This document shows, one piece after another, positions 1-4,839 of a DNA stretch of 8,255 nucleotides. The DNA is from an archaeon. GTDB taxonomy: Archaea; Micrarchaeota; Micrarchaeia; Norongarragalinales; SBBD01. Position 1 is the first letter of the stretch; the number at the start of each line of letters is the position of its first letter. The translations under genes were made by a program, and so were the position numbers. The notes below the pieces were generated by a model. It ran no database searches and was not told the origin of the DNA. It saw only the letters and a program-made list of their open reading frames with translations. The stretch spans positions 1 through 8,255 of the forward strand of contig SBBD01000077.1 in the NCBI GenBank assembly GCA_005239845.1, read 5' to 3'.

Positions 1-1
1 C

Positions 2-1402
2 TTCCCAGACCCGGATCATTATTACCACTTGCGCCTCACGCAAACGGTTCTCCAGCAGCAATCCTTTCCTTCGTTGGACGCGCTTTCCTACCAAGGAAGG
101 ACGCATACCTACTACCCGCTCTTCCACGTCCTACTCGCCTCGTTCGCCTTGTTGCTCGGAATGGATGCTTTGGGCGCCTATGTTTCCTTTTCTTTGCTGG
201 TTGCTGGGACCGCCGTCGCCGCCGTTTTTTCCTTGGCAAGAAAATGGTCGGGTTCCTCCGAGCTAGGGTTTTTGTCTGCGTTGTTGTTCGCTTTCCTTCC
301 TGCCGCGTGGGTTCGCTCGCTTGCCGTCACGCGTCCGGACTCGCTGGCCCTCTTGCTGCTCCCCGTTCTCCTATTGTTTTTGCAGGAAAAATGGTTTCCG
401 GTAGCCCTGGCTGCTTTCTTCCTTCCCCTCCTACACCCTTTCACCTCGCTGGTGGGCGGATTCTTGGTTTTGGCGTGGTGGGTGACAGGACAGCGAAAGG
501 ATGCGTCGGTGGCGGGATTAGAAAAAAAATCGGCGCGGGTTATTTCGCAAGGAAGAGTAGGGGACTGGAAAAAGTGCTCGCCTTTGTTTTTCTATGGAGT
601 TCCCTGGGCGCTGGGAGCCGCCTATTACTTGCGCCTCCCCCTTTCCGAGTTTAAGTTGGGTAGCACGTTCGCGACGAGCGCGGAACTCCAGAGCCTCCAA
701 TTCGGGTTCCTTTTCGCATCGTTATCCATCCTCCTCGTATTCGCCGTCATCGCCTTTTGGGAACGGAAGCGTCTCCGCCTCCCGCTCCCCTTTTTGGCTT
801 CTTGGACGGCCGCTGCCTTGGCCCTGACGTTGTGGGCTTCCCGCAACGTGGTATTCCTTGCCGTTCCCGTCTCTCTCCTCGCCGCCGCAGGGCTCCAGCG
901 CGCCCTAGAAAACACGGGCGCTTTCCGCCGCATGCTGTGGGCGTTCCTGGCGTTGGCGCTGACCTTGACGGTGCTTTCCCATTTCACCGACCTCGAAGGC
1001 CAGTATTCCGGGAGAACCGTAAGAGCAGCGGAATGGGTGGGAAAAATTTCAGGGAAGGAAGAGGCGTTTGCTGTCGGGGGGCAAACCCCTGGTTCAACCG
1101 TCCTTTCCGCTTGGGACCGGGGCCACTTGCTGACCTTTGAGGGTGCGAGCGTGTTCATGGACGGCTACTTCGAGTTCGCCCCGCAGCGGGAACAACGCCT
1201 GCGGGATTCGCTGTACGTGTTCGCTGCCCCAACGGACGAAAGGATGCGGAGCTTGCGAGAACGGGGTATCTCATTTGTTTTCGTGGACTCCCGTTTCCCG
1301 CTAGAGCATTCCGCCTTTACGTCGTTTGCTTCCTCTTCCTCCCGCTTGCAGCGCATATTCGACAATGGAGACGCTATTATTTGGAAAACGGTCGCCGGGT
1401 AA
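2..1402 (+). CDS. STT3/AglB-like GT-C membrane glycosyltransferase, 5' partial
   Basis: The frame is open to the left edge, so the start lies outside the window; about 466 residues are visible. The first visible residues read PDPDHYYHLRL. This resembles the DxD-containing first external loop of STT3/AglB oligosaccharyltransferases and related GT-C enzymes, which bind metal and the lipid-linked sugar donor. About eight to ten hydrophobic segments follow, many rich in Leu, Ala and Phe. A soluble C-terminal part carries SAWDRGHLL (about nt 1105-1130), in the place where STT3 has WWDYG, followed by VFMDGYFEF. Known of the family: these membrane proteins transfer glycans from polyprenyl carriers to proteins or other acceptors outside the cell. 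The visible part is short for AglB (usually 600-900 residues) and the WWDYG motif is changed, so it may be an STT3-like paralogue with another acceptor. The stop TAA is two bases before the TATA box of the next gene. Confidence 0.66.
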   Translation, partial: FPDPDHYYHLRLTQTVLQQQSFPSLDALSYQGRTHTYYPLFHVLLASFALLLGMDALGAYVSFSLLVAGTAVAAVFSLARKWSGSSELGFLSALLFAFLPAAWVRSLAVTRPDSLALLLLPVLLLFLQEKWFPVALAAFFLPLLHPFTSLVGGFLVLAWWVTGQRKDASVAGLEKKSARVISQGRVGDWKKCSPLFFYGVPWALGAAYYLRLPLSEFKLGSTFATSAELQSLQFGFLFASLSILLVFAVIAFWERKRLRLPLPFLASWTAAALALTLWASRNVVFLAVPVSLLAAAGLQRALENTGAFRRMLWAFLALALTLTVLSHFTDLEGQYSGRTVRAAEWVGKISGKEEAFAVGGQTPGSTVLSAWDRGHLLTFEGASVFMDGYFEFAPQREQRLRDSLYVFAAPTDERMRSLRERGISFVFVDSRFPLEHSAFTSFASSSSRLQRIFDNGDAIIWKTVAG

Positions 1403-1404
1403 GG

Positions 1405-1412
1405 TATAAATA
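1405..1412 (+). promoter_or_regulatory. TATA box of the TFE gene
   Basis: TATAAATA is centred about 26 bases before the ATG at 1435. That is the usual archaeal TATA-to-start-site distance and implies a leaderless mRNA beginning at or next to the start codon. The box begins two bases after the stop codon of the membrane protein gene. This is direct sequence reading; no mapped start site is available. Confidence 0.8.
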
Positions 1413-1434
1413 TTTTCGCTGTGTTACCTTTAGC

Positions 1435-1998
1435 ATGCGCCGCGCCTCGTCTTCCAAGCGAGCCTCGAGTTCCTCCAGAAAAACGCCCGACCCGATGCAG
1501 TTTTTGGACGAGTTCGTGGCCGACAGTTTGGGCGAGAAGGGCACCCAAGTCCTGCACTCGGTGGGCGACGGGGCCACGGACGAGGTCATCGAACAGTCCA
1601 CGCGCTTGAAGATCGCGGAAATCCGTTCCATTTTGAACCATTTGCACAGCTACGGCTTCGTGGAATACTCGCGCGAGAAAAACATGCAGAACGGCTGGTT
1701 CACGTACACGTGGAAGGTGAACATGGACCGCGCCATGCAGAACTTCCTCATGCTGAAGCGCCGCGAGCACGAACGGCTGCGGAATCGGTTGAGCGCGGAG
1801 GAAGGGACGACGATATACTCCTGCAGAAAAGGGTGCACGCGCCTCGAATTCGAGCGCGCCTATGAGAACAAGTTCAAGTGCTCCAGCTGCAAGTGCGACC
1901 TGCGGTTCTTGGACAACAAGCAGGAACTCAAGAGAGTGGAGTCCAAGATTACCGCTCTGGAAACGCTGCTCGCCAACCAGGGAACGCGCACGCCTTGA
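1435..1998 (+). CDS. tfe: Transcription factor E, alpha subunit (TFE/TFIIE-alpha)
   Basis: A 187-residue protein. TFE joins the TBP-TFB-RNA polymerase complex and helps open and stabilise the promoter bubble. A basic Ser-rich tail (residues 1-18) is followed by a winged-helix domain at about 19-100 (MQFLDEFVADSLGEKG, then a helix-turn-helix around TDEVIEQSTRLKIAEIRSIL and the wing at YGFVEYSR). A charged helix (about 100-122) leads to a zinc ribbon with Cys130, Cys134, Cys149 and Cys152, and a C-terminal helix ends the protein. The first knuckle is C-x3-C (CRKGC) where CxxC is usual. The ATG at 1435 is chosen because it lies about 26 bases after a TATA box; an upstream TTG at 1381 in the same frame would sit before that promoter and inside the previous gene. 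Length fits archaeal TFE. Confidence 0.93.
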   Translation: MRRASSSKRASSSSRKTPDPMQFLDEFVADSLGEKGTQVLHSVGDGATDEVIEQSTRLKIAEIRSILNHLHSYGFVEYSREKNMQNGWFTYTWKVNMDRAMQNFLMLKRREHERLRNRLSAEEGTTIYSCRKGCTRLEFERAYENKFKCSSCKCDLRFLDNKQELKRVESKITALETLLANQGTRTP

Positions 1999-2163
1999 CC
2001 CCTCGTGGCTGTGAACTCCCACCCCCCTTTCCGCTCCCAAGCGTGCGGCGTTTCCTTGCTCCTCTTGCCGGCGGACGTGCTGCGAAAGCCATTCCTTCGT
2101 TCCGCATCGCTTGTCTCCATGCCGTTCTAGCCCGTTCCTTCGCAAGCCCTCGCATCGAATGAA
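1999..2163. other. Intergenic stretch with no gene seen
   Basis: Between the TFE stop and the TATA box of the tRNA there is pyrimidine-rich sequence with long C runs. I see no start with a ribosome site, no RNA fold I trust and no long T-tract. Open frames crossing it on either strand are low-complexity shadows rich in Arg, Ala and Pro. TFE transcription may end here or run on into the tRNA. Confidence 0.5.
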
Positions 2164-2170
2164 ATATAAA
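2164..2170 (+). promoter_or_regulatory. TATA box of the initiator tRNA gene
   Basis: ATATAAA lies 41 bases before the first base of the mature tRNA. A start site about 26 bases after the box centre would fall near 2193. That gives a leader of roughly 19 nt for RNase P to remove. It is the only TATA-like word in the region, which supports the tRNA being a transcribed gene and not a relic. Confidence 0.72.
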
Positions 2171-2243
2171 CCTGCTTTTCGCTAGGTGTACGCTCTTGGC
2201 TTTCGTTTCATAGCGGGGTAGGGTAGCCAGGAGTGCCCGCTGG

Positions 2244-2275
2244 TTCTGGACCTGCAAAGCACGTCCGGAGGCGAA
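2244..2275 (+). other. tRNA intron 1, position 30/31 (32 nt)
   Basis: It lies within the 5' strand of the anticodon stem, between G30 and G31. The boundary is unique: only this cut restores the stem to CTGGG/CCCGG. The precursor forms a relaxed bulge-helix-bulge. The 4-bp central helix pairs CGCT (2238-2241) with GGCG (2270-2273). The 3-nt bulges are GGT (2242-2244) and AAG (2274-2276). The intron helix is TCTGGAC (2245-2251) with GTCCGGA (2263-2269), then a C/C mismatch and TGC/GCA closing an AAA loop. No outer helix is visible beyond the second bulge, so this is the HBh' type. Noncanonical archaeal introns at 30/31 are known. Confidence 0.85.
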
Positions 2276-2304
2276 GCTCATAACCCGGAGACCGGTGGTT
2301 CAAA

Positions 2305-2397
2305 CGGCCTTGCCCTTCTTTCCGGAAAGAAAGGCGCTGGCGCCGCCAAAGAAAGCGGTTGAGCGGCTCCGCCGAATTTCTCGGTAAGGCCCGAAAA
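2305..2397 (+). other. tRNA intron 2, T-loop position 59/60 (93 nt)
   Basis: By sequence alone the cut could slide over the flanking A's; the fold selects 59/60. The outer helix is the T-stem itself (GGTGG 2294-2298 with CCACC 2399-2403). Bulge AAT (2396-2398) and bulge AAC (2303-2305) flank a 4-nt central helix, TTCA (2299-2302) against CGAA (2392-2395), with three Watson-Crick pairs and one A/C mismatch. The intron stem is nine pairs, GGCCTTGCC (2306-2314) with GGTAAGGCC (2383-2391), including one G-U. Inside are short hairpins: TTCTTT/AAAGAA round CCGG (2316-2331), GGCG/CGCC (2333-2344) and CGGC/GCCG (2364-2374). I see no box C/D words and no reading frame. Confidence 0.85.
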
Positions 2398-2411
2398 TCC
2401 ACCCCCCGCTA

Positions 2412-2475
2412 TTTTCTTTTAGCTTCCTACCGCCGATCTGAAAAGCCGTTTTTTTCTCTTCTAATTGTTTTTTTT
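2412..2475 (+). terminator. T-rich termination region of the tRNA gene
   Basis: Directly after the discriminator base comes TTTTCTTTT (2412-2420), then T7 (2449-2455) and T8 (2468-2475) just before the convergent stop codon at 2479. Oligo-T on the coding strand is enough for termination by archaeal RNA polymerase. The tracts are poly-A on the other strand and so would not serve the converging gene. Confidence 0.65.
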
Positions 2476-2478
2476 CGG

Positions 2479-3942
2479 CTATTTGGGCGCGTGAAGGGAC
2501 GCGGCGAATTCCGTGCACTGCGAGAACGAAGGCCGCAGCACCAGCCGCCGCTTCGGTGCATCGCCTTCGCCGATAATCACGTCGTTGCCCACGAGTTCCA
2601 CGTACAGCGAGCCCTTTTCCAGCTGCTCGAACCCACTCTCGTGCCCGTCGTGCACCACGTACCCCAAGCCTTGCTGGTATAGTTCTTTCACGATGCGCAG
2701 GGTACGCTCGTGCAGTTGGGAGGCGTCGGGCTCGAAGGCCACGAGCAGCGTGAAGCCATGCGGCGAGCTGGCGAGGATGCCCTTGAGCAGGGAAAACATG
2801 GCGAGCTGCTGGATTTCCGGACGTTGTCCTGCCAAGTTGACGCGGATGACCTTGCCCACCTCTTCCTTCCACGGCGTCACCACTTCTTCCGACGTGTTCT
2901 TTGCAAACACGTCGGCATAGCCTTTTTGGATGACTCCGAGCACGCGCGCGGCGCGGTTGATGAGGAAGGCAGGCGTCTCTTGCGTCGGCGGCGTCTTGGA
3001 TACTTCCATCGCCAAATCCGCCAAGGAAGCGGTTTTCGCACGCTTGTCCTCGAACGTGCTTTGGATCAACGGGGCCGCGTTCGCCTTTTCCAGCCCGAAG
3101 GCCGAAAGGAAGAGGCCGGCGTCCACGAGCTCCAAGTCAATGAACAAGCTCTTGCCGAGCCGGTAGTCCTTCATGGTGAACCCGACGGGCTTGCTTCTCC
3201 CGAACCGGTCCAGGCCTTCCGCCTCCGCGTTGGGCACGGCGAGCCCCCCGAACGCCTCCTCGCTGTCGAACACGAGGCACGGCGTGTGGTTCATGAGCGC
3301 ATTCTCCAGCAAAAGGTGTAGGACGTGCAGCCGCTTTTCGTGCGTTCCTCCCACAATGCGCGTGCCCCGCATTTGCCTCAAGGGAACGTCTACGATCTGC
3401 TTGTGCAAGTCGGTTCCCAGGGGCCCCCGGACTTCCGGCTCGGCGGGCAAGACCACTCTTCCCTGGAGGAGGGCCAGCAGGCTCAAGGGGTCTCCGAGCA
3501 GGGGCTGGACCTCGCTTTCCTCCAGCTTGCGCGCCTCGCGCACTTTCACGTGGCCGCTTTCCTCCAGCATCTTCTTCAAGATTTTCCCAACGGACTCCAG
3601 CTCGCCGTACTGTTTCACGATTTCCTGCTCGAGGGCCTCCTGCGAATAGGGGATGAAGGCGGGCGTGGCGTCCACGAGCACGTATTGTTGGCTGCCGCCC
3701 TTCGTCCGCTTCTCAATGAACGTGAGGTCTCGTTTCTGCGCGAGCATGACTTTCGACAAGTCCCCCTCAAGGAAATAGGGCTTGCGTTGCAGGACGAGGA
3801 CGCCGGAAACCTCGTTGTCTTTTTTCTCGAAGAGCAGCACCAAGAGCACGTGCTCCGGGTTTTCGTGGATTTGCAGGGGATAGTCCTTCCACTGCGCCGT
3901 AAGCAGCTTCGTCCACGGTCCGTAAGGGAGCTCTACGTCCAT
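2479..3942 (-). CDS. HerA/FtsK-like P-loop-fold protein lacking Walker A
   Basis: A 487-residue protein without a recognised name. Residues 1-135 are an uncharacterised N-terminal part with hydrophobic strands. From about 183 it resembles a HerA-type ATPase: a strand, RIVGGT (195-200), stands where the P-loop should be, but HEKRLHVLH follows in place of GSGKS/T. Then comes a strand ending in FDSEEAF (225-231), like the strand after the P-loop helix in HerA. VIRVNLAGQRPEIQQLAMF (365-383) resembles the HerA segment before Walker B. The Walker B-like strand FTLLVAFEPDA (397-407) lacks the usual DE pair. YQQGLGYVVHDG (422-433) stands where HerA has its sensor strand. Inference: a non-hydrolysing relative, perhaps structural. 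Start: the ATG at 3942 lies about 26 bases from a TATA box, and an ATG at 3948 is also possible. The longer frame from 4035 crosses the upstream terminator. It converges on the tRNA. Confidence 0.55.
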   Translation of the reverse strand: MDVELPYGPWTKLLTAQWKDYPLQIHENPEHVLLVLLFEKKDNEVSGVLVLQRKPYFLEGDLSKVMLAQKRDLTFIEKRTKGGSQQYVLVDATPAFIPYSQEALEQEIVKQYGELESVGKILKKMLEESGHVKVREARKLEESEVQPLLGDPLSLLALLQGRVVLPAEPEVRGPLGTDLHKQIVDVPLRQMRGTRIVGGTHEKRLHVLHLLLENALMNHTPCLVFDSEEAFGGLAVPNAEAEGLDRFGRSKPVGFTMKDYRLGKSLFIDLELVDAGLFLSAFGLEKANAAPLIQSTFEDKRAKTASLADLAMEVSKTPPTQETPAFLINRAARVLGVIQKGYADVFAKNTSEEVVTPWKEEVGKVIRVNLAGQRPEIQQLAMFSLLKGILASSPHGFTLLVAFEPDASQLHERTLRIVKELYQQGLGYVVHDGHESGFEQLEKGSLYVELVGNDVIIGEGDAPKRRLVLRPSFSQCTEFAASLHAPK

Positions 3943-3965
3943 AGGCATCCCTAGCGCGTGGCAGA

Positions 3966-3973
3966 TTAATAAA
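3966..3973 (-). promoter_or_regulatory. TATA box of the HerA-like gene
   Basis: On the minus strand TTTATTAA is centred 27 bases before the ATG at 3942, so a leaderless transcript is likely. It lies just after the T-tract of the upstream terminator. The same word TTTATTAA serves the next gene upstream. Confidence 0.6.
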
Positions 3974-3980
3974 TTATCGG

Positions 3981-4029
3981 AAAAACAGGAAAACAAAAAC
4001 CCCTCACGCGGAAAACCACTTCCGCGTGA
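3981..4029 (-). terminator. Hairpin and T-tract terminator of the 48-residue gene
   Basis: A perfect 10-bp inverted repeat (TCACGCGGAA at 4004-4013, TTCCGCGTGA at 4020-4029, 6-nt loop) begins 18 bases after the small gene's stop codon on the minus strand. GGGGTTTTTGTTTTCC and a further TTTTT follow it. This is a bacterial-style intrinsic layout, less usual in archaea, where T-tracts alone often suffice. Confidence 0.75.
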
Positions 4030-4047
4030 AGCCATGAAAAAACGGGT

Positions 4048-4194
4048 TTACTTCTTCATCTTGCCGTGGCTCCTGACGTGCTTCCACAGCTTCTTGGTCA
4101 TGTCGGAAGGGGACATGCCCTTGCCGAAGATTTCGGCACACGTGCAGTCGCAGTCCAAGTCGATTTTCATACCGCCGAACGGTTTCCTAGCCAT
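4048..4194 (-). CDS. 48-residue Cys/His protein, DUF1059-like
   Basis: A small acidic-to-basic protein of 48 residues from the ATG at 4194. Cys15, Cys17 and Cys19 (CDCTC) are followed by AEIFGKGMSPSDM and WKHVRSHGK with His39 and His43. The spacing of Cys, I-x-G, a helix beginning S/T-P-x-(D/E)-M and a terminal HV-x3-H recalls the DUF1059 family of small archaeal and bacterial proteins of unknown function. This is pattern recall, not a search. Cys and His could bind a metal. The start is supported by the Shine-Dalgarno word GAGGTG (4202-4207), seven bases before the ATG. A longer frame from 4242 has no such support. The gene stands alone, with its own TATA box and a strong terminator. Confidence 0.6.
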   Translation of the reverse strand: MARKPFGGMKIDLDCDCTCAEIFGKGMSPSDMTKKLWKHVRSHGKMKK

Positions 4195-4201
4195 TCCCAC
4201 A

Positions 4202-4230
4202 CACCTCTTTCCTCCTCTAAAAAAGAGGAG
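4202..4230 (-). promoter_or_regulatory. Ribosome site and leader hairpin of the 48-residue gene
   Basis: The minus-strand leader begins near 4230 with the inverted repeat CTCCTCT (4224-4230) and AGAGGAG (4212-4218) round a 5-nt T loop. Two purine-rich Shine-Dalgarno-like words follow: AGGAGG, which overlaps the 3' arm of the hairpin, and GAGGTG at 4202-4207. The second is well placed for the ATG at 4194. Confidence 0.55.
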
Positions 4231-4252
4231 TGAGACGACCACGCCCGCCTCC

Positions 4253-4260
4253 TTAATAAA
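4253..4260 (-). promoter_or_regulatory. TATA box of the 48-residue gene
   Basis: TTTATTAA on the minus strand puts a start site near 4230. That would give a 5' leader of about 35 nt that opens with the inverted repeat described for this gene. Confidence 0.6.
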
Positions 4261-4456
4261 CCTTTTCCCCGAGGGTGCCGAGCTAAAAAACGGCTTTCCT
4301 CGAGCTAAAAAACACCCAAAAATCGTTTTCTGAGCCGCTGGGCCGCCTGCGCTTTACGAGGAAGAAACGGAAAGAGGTTCGCCCATCTGCGCGTAAGGGG
4401 GAAGGAAAATGAGGCCGTTGCCGAAGACGTCGATAACGGGAGACGCCGTTTTTTTC
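4261..4456 (-). other. Gene-free stretch with repeated T-tracts after metG-beta
   Basis: No credible gene is seen on either strand. On the minus strand the sequence after the metG-beta stop contains GATTTTTGG and then a 13-base direct repeat, GTTTTTTAGCTCG (4301-4313 and 4279-4291), with starts 22 bases apart. These T5-T6 tracts could terminate the upstream operon, or the repeats could be an operator 20-50 bases upstream of the next TATA box. Closer to the metG-beta stop lies AACGG/CCGTT (4435-4439, 4446-4450), which is followed by T's only on the plus strand. Confidence 0.45.
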
Positions 4457-4798
4457 TTACCGTATTTTTGCCCCGTTTTCCACCGGCTTCTCGGGGTGCA
4501 AGAGCGCCGGTTTTCCTTGGAGGTCTGCCGCCAAAATCATGCCCTGGCTCTGCAAGCCCCGTATGGTTCGGGGCCTCAGGTTCAAGAGCACGGGCACCTG
4601 CTTTCCCACGAAATGTTCGGGCGGAAAGAATTCGGCCATGGCCGTCAGCACTTGCCTCTTTTCCGAGCCGAAGTCGATTTCCAGGAGCAATAACTTGTCG
4701 GCGTTGGGCACCCGCTCGGCATGACGGACCGTGCCGATTCGGATGTCCAGCTTATGGAGGTCTTCGAGTTCCACGAAAAAAACAGGCGCTTCGTCCAT
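4457..4798 (-). CDS. MetRS C-terminal-like tRNA-binding protein (MetG beta)
   Basis: A 113-residue protein that is one OB-fold tRNA-binding domain. LHKLDIRIGTVRHAERVPNADKLLLLEIDFG (about residues 14-44, described by its key words KLD-RIGTV and NADKL), VGKQVPVLLNLRPR and QSQGMILAA are the family's hallmarks; the end, PEKPVENGAKIR, is also typical. Known: in many archaea this domain is a separate gene. It binds tRNA non-specifically and can attach to methionyl-tRNA synthetase to raise tRNA affinity. The ATG at 4798 begins the conserved domain after a short leader, MDEAPVFFVELED, and lies 41 bases after the aCPSF1 stop. The longer frame to 4927 would overlap aCPSF1 and adds an Arg/Lys-rich tail of no known type. 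Probably co-transcribed with aCPSF1. Confidence 0.9.
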   Translation of the reverse strand: MDEAPVFFVELEDLHKLDIRIGTVRHAERVPNADKLLLLEIDFGSEKRQVLTAMAEFFPPEHFVGKQVPVLLNLRPRTIRGLQSQGMILAADLQGKPALLHPEKPVENGAKIR

Positions 4799-4839
4799 GA
4801 ATAAACCTTGGTGTGTTGAGTCCCACGGGTGGCGTTTTT

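Larger units (their letters stand above)
2212..2411 (+). tRNA. Initiator tRNA-Met (CAU) with two introns
   Basis: Exons are 2212-2243, 2276-2304 and 2398-2411; joined they give a 75-nt tRNA without encoded CCA. The acceptor stem AGCGGGG/CCCCGCT pairs fully and has the A1-U72 pair of archaeal initiators; the discriminator is A. The D-arm is GGG..CCC with GG in the loop and a U at position 21, where A is usual. The anticodon stem is CTGGG/CCCGG around the loop CTCATAA with anticodon CAU. Its three G-C pairs next to the loop are the initiator hallmark. The T-arm is GGTGG-TTCAAAT-CCACC. Without intron removal neither the anticodon stem nor the T-arm forms. The exon text matches archaeal tRNA-iMet from memory. 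It has its own TATA box upstream and T-tracts downstream. No database or covariance search was possible. Confidence 0.9.

Noticed and set aside
1381..1434. TTG start for TFE at 1381
   Set aside because: It precedes the TATA box and overlaps the previous gene; the extra residues are not part of the TFE family.
1165..2145. A 326-codon open frame antisense to TFE and the STT3-like gene
   Set aside because: It covers two recognised genes on the other strand and has no recognisable domain; GC-rich coding sequence often leaves such open antisense frames.
2212..2304. A tRNA fragment or pseudogene ending in the T-loop
   Set aside because: The missing T-stem and acceptor strand are found 93 nt downstream as a perfect complement, and both junctions form splice motifs, so an intron-containing gene explains it better.
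2305..2397. A box C/D or H/ACA guide RNA inside intron 2
   Set aside because: I see no C-box (RUGAUGA) and D-box (CUGA) pair and no hairpin-ACA arrangement.
2212..2411. A permuted or trans-split tRNA
   Set aside because: All three exons are in the normal order on one strand, with one promoter before and T-tracts after.
3943..4035. Longer N-terminus for the HerA-like protein from the ATG at 4035
   Set aside because: That stretch is the hairpin terminator and T-tract of the upstream gene plus this gene's TATA box; the start at 3942 fits the promoter spacing.
4435..4455. A plus-strand terminator (AACGG/CCGTT hairpin followed by T7)
   Set aside because: The stem is only 5 bp and I find no plus-strand gene or RNA ahead of it, so it may be chance.
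4409..4693. A plus-strand open frame with a purine-rich word before its ATG
   Set aside because: Most of it is antisense to metG-beta and the protein shows no motif.
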